Assembly: GCF_900107965.1 (NCBI RefSeq)
Contig: NZ_FNVU01000011.1
Location: 232,023-296,022, forward strand
Length of the DNA stretch: 64,000 nt
Direction: 5' to 3'
Source of the DNA: Actinacidiphila yanglinensis
Lineage (GTDB): Bacteria; Actinomycetota; Actinomycetes; Streptomycetales; Streptomycetaceae
This document shows, one piece after another, positions 9,551 to 17,999 of the stretch. A program made the position numbers and the translations under genes. How positions within the stretch are numbered: position 1 is the first letter of the stretch; each line of letters opens with the position of its first letter. Under the pieces are notes generated by a model that did no database searches, was not told the DNA's origin, and worked only from the letters and a program-made list of their open reading frames with translations.

Positions 9551-10516
9551 TCAGGCGGCCCGGCGGTGTGCCCGGGTCCCGATGGCCTCGGGCGGCTGCG
9601 TGCCGGGCTCGTCCGCGGCCTCGCGCACGGCGCGGCTCCCGCCCTCGTTCCCCTCCTCGCTCTCGACGAGGTCCGCGGCCCGGTCCGCCCCGGCGATCTC
9701 CGCGCGGATCGCCGAGCAGGAGCGGCTGATCAGCCGGGACACGTGCATCTGGGAGATCCCGAGCTGGTCGGCGATCATGCTCTGCGTCATCCCGCGGAAG
9801 AAGCGCAGGTAGAGGATGTGGCGCTCGCGCTCGGGGAGGCGGCACAGCTGCGGCTTCACCGCCTCCCGGTCGAGGACGACGTCGAGGGCCGGGTCCGGGG
9901 CGCCCAGCGTGTCGGCCAGGGACATCGGCCCGGTGTCCACGGGCTGCCGGCACTGCGCGTCCAGCGAGAGCGAGCTGAAGCTGTCCAGTGCCTCCTGGCC
10001 GTCGGCGACCTCCTGCTCGGTCAGGCCCGCGTGCGCGGCGATCTCGGCCGCGGTGGGTTCCCGTCCCGGCCTGCTCTGCATCAGCTCCTGGTGGGCGACC
10101 CGGACCCGGGCCCGTAGCGCCTGCACCCGGCGCGGTACGTGCACCGACCACATGCAGTCGCGGAAGTGCCGCTTGATCTCGCCGTCGATCGTCGGCACCG
10201 CGTAGCTCTCGAAGGCGGTGCCTCGCGCAGGGTCGTATCGGCTCACCGCCTTGACCAGGCCGAGTGCGGCCACCTGGCGGAGGTCGTCCAGCGACTCGCC
10301 GCGGTTGCGGTAGCGGCCGGCCAGGCGGTGTGCCATCGGCAGCCAGTCGGTCGCTATCTGCTGGCGCAGCCGCTCCTTGGAGGCGCCGTCCGGCAGCCGG
10401 GCCAGGCGCCGGAAGGCCTCGGCGGTGTCGGGGGCGTCGTCGTGCGGGTGCCTCCCCCGTGGGGCGGGGGAGACACGCGCGGTGGTGGGGGTGGACGCGG
10501 AGACGGAAGAGGTCAT
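9551..10516 (-). CDS. RNA polymerase sigma factor, SigB/SigF/SigG type
   Basis: A 321-residue group 3 sigma factor. Region 2 (residues about 50-115) contains LDDLRQVAALGLVKAVSRYD for core and -10 binding. Region 3 includes VPRRVQALRARV and TAAEIAAHAGLTEQEV. Region 4 has LPERERHILYLRFFRGMTQS followed by the HTH ADQLGISQMHVSRLISR. This architecture is that of stress and sporulation sigma factors (SigB, SigF and paralogues), normally held by an anti-sigma kinase; no anti-sigma gene is adjacent. The start is ATG 10516, with an A/G-rich stretch (GAGCTGGTG) 7-15 bases upstream. The C-terminal 40 residues are an acidic, low-complexity extension. Confidence 0.9.
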   Translation of the reverse strand: MTSSVSASTPTTARVSPAPRGRHPHDDAPDTAEAFRRLARLPDGASKERLRQQIATDWLPMAHRLAGRYRNRGESLDDLRQVAALGLVKAVSRYDPARGTAFESYAVPTIDGEIKRHFRDCMWSVHVPRRVQALRARVRVAHQELMQSRPGREPTAAEIAAHAGLTEQEVADGQEALDSFSSLSLDAQCRQPVDTGPMSLADTLGAPDPALDVVLDREAVKPQLCRLPERERHILYLRFFRGMTQSMIADQLGISQMHVSRLISRSCSAIRAEIAGADRAADLVESEEGNEGGSRAVREAADEPGTQPPEAIGTRAHRRAA

Positions 10517-10788
10517 CGATCACCAGCTCCTCGCACTACGACCCCACGGGGCTACGGGCGGTCACCGCCGGGGAGGGGGCCGAAAATGGTGTGCCCGGTC
10601 ACCACTCCGGCAAACCATCACAAACGGTTCAAATGGTCCCAACCTGCCAGGCGTGTCATGACGCCCGCCGGCCGGCGCCGCAGGCTGTTCCAGCGCCCGG
10701 CGCCGTCATCTCCTCCGCCGCCCGGCCACTGTCTCCTCCACGGCCCGGCACCGCATCCTCCTCTCCGCGGAGCCGGCCCGGGCGAAGA

Positions 10789-11538
10789 TCAGGGCAGCTC
10801 CTTCAGGCCGGCGCCCGACAGCAGATACGCGGGGGCGATCGTGGTGGCCTCCGCCCGTACCAGGCTCACGACAGCCGCGCCGGCGGCCTCGGGGGTGAGC
10901 GGCTCGCCCAGCTGCCGGAGGTACTCCTCCTCGGTCTGGCCGCCACGTGCCGCGTACGCCTGGACCGCCGGGCGGCCGAGATCCGTGAGCGGGGTGATCT
11001 TCGGCAGGACCGCGGTGAAGGTGAGGTCCAGCCCGGACCGACGGGCCTCGTCCTGCGCGTACCCGGTGATGAGGCGCTGGGTCGCCTTCGCGCCCGCGTA
11101 CCCGCCGCTGAGCGGGGAGCCGGCCAGCGCGGCGCCGCTGCTGATCACCACCACCCTCCCGCCCGGCTTCAGCGGTGCGCGCAGGATCTCCCGGAGCCAG
11201 TGGAACGTGATGCGCACGTCGGTCTGCCAGTTGGCGGAGAACGACTCCCAGGTGTGCTCATGGAGCGGGCGCAGGAGGGGAGTTGCCCCGGCCACCAGGA
11301 CCACGTTCCGGGGGGCGTGGCGTTCGAGGAGAGCGGCCGATACCGCCGCCTCGGCCGCGTCGGCGGTCTCGTGACGGATGCTGCCGGGCCCGTTCGCCGC
11401 CTCGGGGAACTCCGCGGCGGTGCGGGACACGGCGATCACCGGTGCGCCGTCCGCGGCGAAGGCCGCGGCGATGCCGCGGCCGAGGCCCCGGCTCGCACCG
11501 ACGACGAGGGTGGTTCCGCGGGACGGGTCGTCGTTCAT
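10789..11538 (-). CDS. SDR-family oxidoreductase
   Basis: A 249-residue SDR. It has the cofactor motif VGASRGLGRG near residue 14, VVVISSGAALAG with the catalytic Ser, and GGYAGAKATQRL with the Tyr-x3-Lys pair. The NNAG-type motif is replaced by VLVAGATPL, so it is slightly divergent. The start is ATG 11538 with GGAGG 7 bases upstream. It lies 124 bp downstream of the MFS gene on the same strand and is probably co-transcribed. The pairing suggests detoxification or modification of a compound exported by the pump, but that is inference. Confidence 0.85.
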   Translation of the reverse strand: MNDDPSRGTTLVVGASRGLGRGIAAAFAADGAPVIAVSRTAAEFPEAANGPGSIRHETADAAEAAVSAALLERHAPRNVVLVAGATPLLRPLHEHTWESFSANWQTDVRITFHWLREILRAPLKPGGRVVVISSGAALAGSPLSGGYAGAKATQRLITGYAQDEARRSGLDLTFTAVLPKITPLTDLGRPAVQAYAARGGQTEEEYLRQLGEPLTPEAAGAAVVSLVRAEATTIAPAYLLSGAGLKELP

Positions 11539-11662
11539 GGGTGTCCTCCAAGTCATGGGGTCCTGCTGGTCGGTGGCGCCCGTCGGGTCGGCGGCGCGTG
11601 GGTGCTGCCGGTGGCGCCGACCTCTTGCGGTCGAGTGGGGCCGCCGGCGGTGGCGTCGTACG

Positions 11663-13294
11663 TCAGTCGGCCACGAGTTCGGCCTCCCCCGCGTCCCCCG
11701 CCGCGCCGCTCCCCCCGCCCGCGCGGGCCGCCTCGGCCGCGGCCTTGGAGGGAGCGAGCACCGCCCACACCAGGCCCAGCGCCGCCATGGCCGCCGCGAC
11801 GGCGATCGCCGGCCTGAACCCGTGGATGAACATCGCCCGGCTCGCGTATCCCCCGCCCTGGTGGACGAAGACGGCGGACAGGATCGCCACACCGAACACG
11901 CCGCCCAGTTCGCGCAGCGCGCTGTTGGTGCCGGCCGCCACGGCCGTGTCGTCCACCGGGACCGCAGCGGTCACGGCGTTCGCGACGGTCGGGAAGCACA
12001 TGGCCGTGCCCACGCCGGAGAAGACCAGGGGCGCGATCAGGGTGGGGTAGCCGACGCCGGTCCTGACCACCATCGCGAGCCAGACGAGCCCGCTGCCCTG
12101 CAGGAACATCCCGAGGACCATGAAGGGCTTGTTGCCGAACCGCTCGGACAGCAGGCCGGCGATCGGCGCGACGACCACCGGCGTACCCGCCCAGACCAGG
12201 ATGCGCACCCCGGCGCCGAGGGCCCCGTACCCCATGCCGATCTGGAGCAGCTGGGTGAGCATGAAGAGCGTTCCGATCAGGGACATCAGCTGGAAGAAGA
12301 TCACCCCGTTCGCGGTGGTGAACTCCCGCGACCGGAAGTAGCCCAGCGGCACCATCGGGTATTGCGTGCGCCGTTCCCAGGCCAGGAAGGCGGCCACCAC
12401 CAGCGCGCCCAGCGCCAGCGAGGTGACCACCTCGGCGCTGCCCCAGCCGACACCGGGCGCCCGCACCGGGCCCCAGGTCAGCCCGAACATGCCGAGCACC
12501 ACCAATCCCAAGCCGACCAGGTCCAGTTGGGGTCGCGGGCCGTGGCTCTCGTTCATCTTCCGCAGCGAGAGCAGTGCCACGGTGACGCCGATGGGGACGT
12601 TGATCCAGAAGATCCACTGCCACGACAGGCCCTGGATGAGCGCGCCGCCGACGAGTGGCCCGGCGGACACCCCGAGGCCGGTCACGCCGCCCCAGACGCC
12701 GATGGCCGCGCCCCGCTTCTCCCGGGGGAACGCGTCGCTGATCAGGGCGAGGGTCAGCGGGAGCACCGCGGCGCCGCCCGCTCCCTCGACCACCCGCGCG
12801 ACGATGAGCTGCGAGGCGTTCTGCGACAGCGCGGCGCCCACCGAGGCGGCGGCGAACAGCAGCAGCCCGCCCGCGTAGAGGCGCCGCCGGCCGAACCGGT
12901 CGCCGAGCGCGGAACCGGTCAGCATCAGGCAGGCGAACGCCAGGTTGTAGGCGTTGATCGTCCACTCGAGGTCGGACAGGCTCGCGTGCAGGCGGGTCTG
13001 GAGCGTCGGCAGGGCCGTGGAGACCACGACCACGTCGAGGGCGGCGATGAAGCTGCCGATGGAGGCGAGGATCAGGGTCCAGGTCACGTTGGCGGGCCGC
13101 CCGGCCCCGGGGGAGCCGCCTGACCCGCCGGTCGCAACGGCACCCCGCGTCCTGCCGGTTCGGCCGGCCGCCCCGGTCGTGTCGGCCCTCGCGCTCCGGT
13201 GGCCCCTCCCGCTCCCGCCGGTCGCCCCGTTCCCGTGGGCCGCGGCGGGTGGCGTGCCGGCCCCCGCCGCGACCGTGTCCTTCGCTGACGACAT
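11663..13294 (-). CDS. MFS drug/proton antiporter, DHA2 family (14 TM)
   Basis: A 543-residue exporter. A 65-residue Gly/Ala/Thr-rich cytoplasmic tail precedes about 14 hydrophobic helices. Motif A-like GSALGDRFGRRRLY follows TM2, and the antiporter motif C-like region GVTGLGVSAGPLVGGALI is in TM5, both features of the EmrB/QacA (DHA2) group. An LDVVVVSTALP segment (motif D1) is in TM1. The start is ATG 13294 with AAGGGAG upstream. Substrates are probably hydrophobic toxic compounds or an antibiotic. It heads an operon with the SDR gene. Confidence 0.9.
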   Translation of the reverse strand: MSSAKDTVAAGAGTPPAAAHGNGATGGSGRGHRSARADTTGAAGRTGRTRGAVATGGSGGSPGAGRPANVTWTLILASIGSFIAALDVVVVSTALPTLQTRLHASLSDLEWTINAYNLAFACLMLTGSALGDRFGRRRLYAGGLLLFAAASVGAALSQNASQLIVARVVEGAGGAAVLPLTLALISDAFPREKRGAAIGVWGGVTGLGVSAGPLVGGALIQGLSWQWIFWINVPIGVTVALLSLRKMNESHGPRPQLDLVGLGLVVLGMFGLTWGPVRAPGVGWGSAEVVTSLALGALVVAAFLAWERRTQYPMVPLGYFRSREFTTANGVIFFQLMSLIGTLFMLTQLLQIGMGYGALGAGVRILVWAGTPVVVAPIAGLLSERFGNKPFMVLGMFLQGSGLVWLAMVVRTGVGYPTLIAPLVFSGVGTAMCFPTVANAVTAAVPVDDTAVAAGTNSALRELGGVFGVAILSAVFVHQGGGYASRAMFIHGFRPAIAVAAAMAALGLVWAVLAPSKAAAEAARAGGGSGAAGDAGEAELVAD

Positions 13295-13637
13295 AGCGCG
13301 TCGATCTCCCTTCCGCGCCGTCGCTTCCCGCGCCGGCGCACGCCGAACACCACGTCGGCGCGGCTGCGTCCGGCCTGGTGACGGATGGATGTGAGGGGAT
13401 GCCGGGCATCGTGTGCGGATGACCGCCCCTGGGGATTCAGACCAGGCAGGCACGGGAAACTCACCGCTGGGCCGTCGCGCGGCCGCCACACGGCCATCCC
13501 GGTGCCGCCCGATACCGCTCGGTGCCGGAAAGGACTTTGCCAATCCGAGTCCAGGATTTCGCCTGGGCTGTGCGGATCACCCCGAGGGCACGTGATGTCC
13601 TGGACATGTCACATCGGACCCCACTCGCGAGGTGCGC
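13295..13637. other. divergent promoter region, MFS exporter versus PLD protein
   Basis: A 343-bp stretch without a credible gene. It separates two divergent transcription units. The only clear structure is the palindrome at 13592-13612, annotated separately. Confidence 0.5.
13592..13612. promoter_or_regulatory. operator-like palindrome upstream of the PLD gene
   Basis: ATGTCC-T-GGACAT (13595-13607) is a perfect 6-1-6 inverted repeat, bracketed by GTGA and TCAC. It sits 30 bp before the start of the phospholipase D-like gene, where a repressor or activator could act. Confidence 0.4.
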
Positions 13638-14702
13638 ATGTCCCGCCTGCACATCCGTCCCGCCTGCCTGCTCGCGGCCGCCGCGCTGGTCGCGGGATCA
13701 GGTGCCACCGCCGGTGCTGCCACCGCGGCCGTCGCCGCCACGACCACCACGACGACCGCGGCCGGCGCCGCCCGCCCCGTTGCCGTCGCCCCCTCCGCGG
13801 TCACGTACACCCTCGTGACCGAGCCGGCCGCCGGCTACGGCGCCATCTACGACCTCATCGGCTCGGCGACCACCAGCATCGACCTGACGATGTACGAGCT
13901 CACCGACACCACCGCCGAGCACGACCTCGCCGCCGCCGCGGCCCGCGGGGTGACGGTCCGGGTGATCCTCGACCAGAACCTGGAGAAGTCGAACAACACC
14001 GCGGCGTACACCTACCTCAACGCCAACGGGGTGCCGACCCACTGGGCTTCGACCACCTACGCCGCCACCCACCAGAAGACCCTCACGGTCGACGGCGCCA
14101 CCACCGCCATCATGAGCGGCAACCTCACCAGCCAGTACTACTCCACCAGCCGCGACTTCGCCGTCATCGAGAACAACTCCCTGGACGTCAAGGCGATAGA
14201 GAAGGTCTTCGCCGCCGACTACGCCGGCACCGCGATCACCCCCACCGACGGCGACCACCTGGTGTGGAGCCCCACCGACGCCCAGTCGAAGATCCTGGCG
14301 ATCATCAACGGCGCCACCGCCAGCCTGTCGGTGGAGAACGAGGAGATGGGCTACGCCACCGTCACCACCGCGCTGGAGAACGCCGCCAAGCGCGGGGTGA
14401 ACGTCGAGGTCACCATGACCAACGACGACAACGAGTACGCCAGCGAGTTCGACGCCCTCACGGCCGCCGGCGTCCATGTCCGCACCTACGCCTACACCGC
14501 GTCCCTCTACATCCACGCGAAGGCGATCGTCGCCGACTACGGCACCAGCGCCGCCACCGTCGACGTCGGCTCCCAGAACTTCTCCAGCGCCTCCCTCAAC
14601 AAGAACCGCGAACTCGGCTTCATCACCACCTCCGCGACGATCATCTCCGGCATCAACACCGCGCTCGCCTCCGACTACGCCGGCGGCACCACCTGGAGCT
14701 GA
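13638..14702 (+). CDS. secreted phospholipase D-like (HKD) protein
   Basis: A 354-residue exported protein of the PLD superfamily. An N-terminal signal peptide (PACLLAAAALVAGSGATAG) and a Thr/Ala-rich linker precede two HxKx4D motifs: HQKTLTVD beginning at His145 and HAKAIVAD at His293. Each is followed by the Ser/Asn-rich strand of the active site (SGNLTSQYY, VGSQNFSS). Two motifs in one chain make a complete active site that hydrolyses phosphodiesters, in lipids or nucleic acid. ATG 13638 is preferred over GTG 13632 because GCGAGG lies 6 bases before it. Monocistronic. Confidence 0.88.
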   Translation: MSRLHIRPACLLAAAALVAGSGATAGAATAAVAATTTTTTAAGAARPVAVAPSAVTYTLVTEPAAGYGAIYDLIGSATTSIDLTMYELTDTTAEHDLAAAAARGVTVRVILDQNLEKSNNTAAYTYLNANGVPTHWASTTYAATHQKTLTVDGATTAIMSGNLTSQYYSTSRDFAVIENNSLDVKAIEKVFAADYAGTAITPTDGDHLVWSPTDAQSKILAIINGATASLSVENEEMGYATVTTALENAAKRGVNVEVTMTNDDNEYASEFDALTAAGVHVRTYAYTASLYIHAKAIVADYGTSAATVDVGSQNFSSASLNKNRELGFITTSATIISGINTALASDYAGGTTWS

Positions 14703-15014
14703 CCGCCCCGCCCGGCCGGGTCCCGGTCGGCCTGCACTCGCGCGGCTCGAACCCGGCCCGCCTGGACAACTCGGCAGGCCGGGGGAGGAGTCGGCCCCCT
14801 GCGCCAGGAGCCAGCCCGCCCCCGCCGTTCCGCCCGGCCCCCGACCCCGCCTGTAGAGTGCCGCAGGCCCATCCGTACGCGCTCGCGGCCGTCGAACGGG
14901 AGCGGCGGACTCACCGGGAGTACGGCCCTGAGCGCGGCCCGAAGTACGGCCCGAGGTGCGGTCGGGCGATGGCCGGGTGAGGACCTGAAGGACCGGGACA
15001 GGAGCTGATGCGCG
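14703..15014. other. intergenic region upstream of the alpha/beta hydrolase
   Basis: About 310 bp. Near its start, CCGGCCGGGTCCCGGTCGG could form a weak GC hairpin that terminates the PLD transcript. The later part repeats the words CGGCCCGAAGTACGG and CGGCCCGAGGTGCGG. No gene or clear promoter was recognised. Confidence 0.4.
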
Positions 15015-15806
15015 ATGCCCACCGCCGACATCGACGGGATACCCGTGCACTACGAGGTGACGGGCGCGGGACCGAGGCTGCTGTTCCTCAACGGCTCCGG
15101 CGGCACCATCGCCGAGGCCGAACTCCTGATCATGCAGCTGACCGACGACTTCGAGGTGGCGGCCTTCGACCAGCGCGGCATGGGCCGATCCGGCCCGGCC
15201 GCCGGCCCGTACGGTATGGCCGAACTCGCGGCGGACGCGGTGGCGCTCGCGGACCACCTCGGCTGGGAGCGGTTCCGCCTGCTCGGCTTCAGCTTCGGCG
15301 GGATGGTCGCCCAGGAAGTGGCCGTCACGCACCCCGAACGGGTCGAACGGCTGGCGCTGCTCTGCACGTCGGCCGGGGGCAGTGGCGGCGCGTCGTTCCC
15401 GCTGCACACCCTGGGCCAACTCCCCGCGGGTGAAAGGGAAAGCCGCTACGCGCGTCTCCTCGACGCCCGCTTCACCGCCGAGTGGCTGGCCGTCCACCAC
15501 GGCGACCGCGCCCTCGTCGCGGGGATGAGCGGGCGGCTCGCCGCCGACAAGCCGGCCGCGGTCCGGCAGGGCGAGGAGCTCCAACTGCGGGCCCGGGCCG
15601 CGCACGACGCGTACGACCGGCTCGATGGCGTCGCCTGCCCCACGCTGGTGGCGGCCGGGCGCCACGACGGCATCGCGCCGGTCGGCAACAGCGAGGCCCT
15701 CGCCCGTGCGATACCGGACGCCGAACTGCGGCTCTTCGAGGGCGGGCACCTCTTCCCCTTCCAGGACGCCACCGCGTTGCCGGCGGTCCTCGACTTCCTG
15801 CGATGA
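15015..15806 (+). CDS. alpha/beta-fold hydrolase
   Basis: A 263-residue alpha/beta hydrolase. It has an oxyanion-side motif LNGSGG near residue 25, nucleophile elbow GFSFGG with Ser93, an acid in AAGRHDGIAP near residue 218, and His245 in GGHLFPF, so the triad is complete. The FDQRGMGRSG motif is common to epoxide-hydrolase/haloperoxidase-like members. The start is ATG 15015 with GGAGCTG 8 bases upstream. Substrate unknown. It ends 39 bp before the operator pair of the glucosidase locus and is not obviously part of it. Confidence 0.85.
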   Translation: MPTADIDGIPVHYEVTGAGPRLLFLNGSGGTIAEAELLIMQLTDDFEVAAFDQRGMGRSGPAAGPYGMAELAADAVALADHLGWERFRLLGFSFGGMVAQEVAVTHPERVERLALLCTSAGGSGGASFPLHTLGQLPAGERESRYARLLDARFTAEWLAVHHGDRALVAGMSGRLAADKPAAVRQGEELQLRARAAHDAYDRLDGVACPTLVAAGRHDGIAPVGNSEALARAIPDAELRLFEGGHLFPFQDATALPAVLDFLR

Positions 15807-15845
15807 CCTGGCCACCGGGCCGGCCCGGAACCCGGGGACGCTCCT

Positions 15846-15871
15846 TGTATGCGCTTACATATGCGCGTACG
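15846..15871 (+). promoter_or_regulatory. tandem LacI-type operators and promoter of the GH13 gene
   Basis: TGTATGCGCTTACA (15846-15859) matches the perfect palindrome at 19239 at 13 of 14 positions. A second, weaker copy CATATGCGCGTACG (15858-15871) is centred 12 bp further on. The pair lies within a possible promoter: TTGTAT (15845-15850), 17 bp, TACGAT (15868-15873). Repressor binding would block RNA polymerase. This ties the GH13 gene to the LacI regulator encoded at 17989-19095. Confidence 0.75.
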
Positions 15872-16309
15872 ATCGCAGCTCGACGAGAGGACTTCCCCGG
15901 TGCCGAAAACCGGACCGCCCGGACCGCCCGGCCCCGGCTTCGGCTCCCGGTTCCGGCCTCACGCCGGAAGCCCCGGAGGCCCACGCCGCCCGCTTCGTTC
16001 CCGCGAAGCCTGCCGGCGGACCTCGTCACCCGGCCGGCATCCGGGGCCCCCGCACGCGGAGCCGTCGCCGGGCCGGCCCGACAACGGCGCAGCAGCACAA
16101 GAGCACAACGGGTACATGGGGGAACGGCTCGGCGAGCCCGACCGGCGAACGGCACAACGGCGAACGACTCGACACACAGCCGGGCGCCGGGTCGACGTCC
16201 CACGGGGGCACCCGCACCGACAACCCTCCCCGCACCCCGGCAACACCCGGCCGGCACCGAACAACACCCCAACCCCACAGGCAACGGACAACGGAAAGAC
16301 AAGGCAACC
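15872..16309 (+). other. long GC-rich leader of the GH13 gene
   Basis: From the predicted promoter to the GTG start there are about 435 bases without a convincing gene. All frames are open only because of base composition, and their translations are Pro/Arg/Thr low-complexity. The last 120 bases are C/A-rich and nearly free of T (runs such as CACCCGGCCGGCACCGAACA). It could be an untranslated leader or merely a spacer. Confidence 0.45.
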
Positions 16310-17911
16310 GTGAGCGCACATCGAAACCCGCCGTCCTGGCTCTCCGAGGCCGTGCTGTACCAGATCTATCCGGCTTCCTTCGCCGACTCCGACGGCGACG
16401 GCATCGGCGACCTGCGCGGGGTGCGCGACCACCTCGACCACCTGGCCTGGCTCGGTGTCGACACGCTCTGGCTCAGCCCCTGCTTCGCGTCGACCTTCGG
16501 CGACGGCGGCTACGACATCACCGACTACCTCACCATCGCGCCCCGCTACGGCACCAACGAGGACGCCGACGCGCTCGTCGAGGAGGCCCGCAGCCGCGGC
16601 ATGCGGGTCATGCTCGACCTCGTCCCCGGGCACACCTCCCACCAGCACCCCTGGTTCCTGGAGTCGGTGCGGAACCCGGACGACCACCGCTACATCTGGT
16701 CCGACCGCATCGCCTCCCCGATGCGCAGCTGGATCCCCAACCACGCCGAGCGCGGCGGCTACTACCTGGCCAACTTCTATCCCATCCAGCCCGCCCTCAA
16801 CTTCGGCTACGCCCGGATGGATCCGGTCGAGCCCTGGCGGCAGCCGGTGAGCGCGGAGGGTCCCCAGGCGAACCGCGCCGCGCTGCGCGAGATCATGGGC
16901 CACTGGTTCGACCGGGGCGTGTCCGGGTTCCGGGTCGACATGGCCGCCTCCCTGGTCAAGGACGACCCCGGGCTGGTCGAGACGAGCCGGCTCTGGGGTG
17001 AGATGCGCGACTGGATCGACCGGGCCCACCCGGGATGCATCCTGCTGTCCGAGTGGGGCGACCCCAAGACCGCCGTGCCCGCCGGGTTCCACGCGGACTT
17101 CTTCCTCCACTTCACCGGACCCGCGCTGCGCTCCCTGTGGGACAACGGCACCGGGAGCCAGGGGCCGTGGGCCGACGGCCGGCCCTGCTACTTCGACCCC
17201 GAGGGACAGGGTTCGATGGGGACCTTCCTGGACGCCTGGCAGGAGGCCGACGAGGCGATCGACGGCGCCGGACACGTCGCGCTGCCCACCGCCAACCACG
17301 ACTTCTCCCGGCTGACCTGCGGACCCCGCACCCGGGACATGGTCGCGCCCGCCTTTGCCTTCCAGCTCACCTGGCCGTCGCTGCCGGTCATCTACTACGG
17401 CGACGAGATCGGCATGCGCTATGTCCCGGGTCTCCCGGACAAGGAGGGCAGCCAGCTCGACTCCGAGGCCCGCCAGGGCTCCCGCACGCCCATGCAGTGG
17501 GACGACTCGGCCAACGCCGGGTTCTCCACCGCGAGCCCGGACCGGTGCTACCTGCCGGTGGACCCGGACGAGGACCGGCCCACCGTGGCCGCGGCCCGGG
17601 CCGACGAGGACTCGCTCTTGCACCACGTCCGGCGGCTGATCGCGCTGCGCAAGGAGACCCCCGCCCTCGGAGCCGGCGGCACGGTGCGGGTGCTGCACCG
17701 CGACTACCCCTTCGTCTACCTCCGGGGCGACCGCCACCTCGTGGTCGTCAACGGGCGCCGCGAGCCGGCGACGGCACCGTTCCCCGGCAGCGGCTCGGCC
17801 CCCCGGCCGCTCGCCGTCCACGGCGTCGAGGTGACCGCATCCGGCATCACGGCCGCGGGGTTCTCCTACGGCATCTTCGAACTCGCCCCGGACGCCGGGG
17901 GAGTGCTCTGA
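16310..17911 (+). CDS. GH13 alpha-glucosidase / trehalose synthase-like protein
   Basis: A 533-residue (beta/alpha)8 alpha-amylase-family enzyme acting on alpha-glucosidic bonds. Conserved regions are in order: AVLYQIYPASFADSDGDGIG at the start with a calcium-type loop, LDLVPGHTS, GFRVDMAAS with nucleophile Asp210, LLSEWGDP with acid/base Glu248, and TANHDFSRL with Asp331. The sequence resembles oligo-1,6-glucosidase and trehalose synthase more than secreted amylases. There is no signal peptide, so it is intracellular and should act on imported sugars. The start is GTG 16310 (AAGG 7 bases upstream); upstream in-frame sequence is low-complexity. Controlled by the operators at 15846. The natural substrate is not identified. 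Confidence 0.88.
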   Translation: MSAHRNPPSWLSEAVLYQIYPASFADSDGDGIGDLRGVRDHLDHLAWLGVDTLWLSPCFASTFGDGGYDITDYLTIAPRYGTNEDADALVEEARSRGMRVMLDLVPGHTSHQHPWFLESVRNPDDHRYIWSDRIASPMRSWIPNHAERGGYYLANFYPIQPALNFGYARMDPVEPWRQPVSAEGPQANRAALREIMGHWFDRGVSGFRVDMAASLVKDDPGLVETSRLWGEMRDWIDRAHPGCILLSEWGDPKTAVPAGFHADFFLHFTGPALRSLWDNGTGSQGPWADGRPCYFDPEGQGSMGTFLDAWQEADEAIDGAGHVALPTANHDFSRLTCGPRTRDMVAPAFAFQLTWPSLPVIYYGDEIGMRYVPGLPDKEGSQLDSEARQGSRTPMQWDDSANAGFSTASPDRCYLPVDPDEDRPTVAAARADEDSLLHHVRRLIALRKETPALGAGGTVRVLHRDYPFVYLRGDRHLVVVNGRREPATAPFPGSGSAPRPLAVHGVEVTASGITAAGFSYGIFELAPDAGGVL

Positions 17912-17941
17912 GGGTGGCGTAGGGCCAGGCACGGACTCCGG

Positions 17942-17974
17942 TCCCGGGTGCGGCTGCCTCGGCCGCATCCGGGA
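17942..17974. terminator. hairpin between convergent GH13 and lacI genes
   Basis: TCCCGGGTGCGGC (17942-17954) pairs with GCCGCATCCGGGA (17962-17974) over 13 bp with one G-T wobble and a 7-base loop. The position, 30 bp after the GH13 stop, suits a terminator usable from either side. Confidence 0.75.
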
Positions 17975-17976
17975 CG

Positions 17977-17999
17977 GGCGCGGCTGCCTCAGCCGCGCC
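17977..17999. terminator. second hairpin overlapping the end of lacI
   Basis: GGCGCGGCTG, a 3-base loop, CAGCCGCGCC: a perfect 10-bp stem. Its right arm includes the last codons of the LacI gene, so on the lacI transcript it spans the stop codon. Confidence 0.65.

Noticed and set aside
15482..16309. N-terminal extension of the GH13 protein of about 275 residues
   Set aside because: The upstream frame overlaps the preceding hydrolase gene and the operators and is low-complexity. GH13 homology begins directly after the GTG at 16310.
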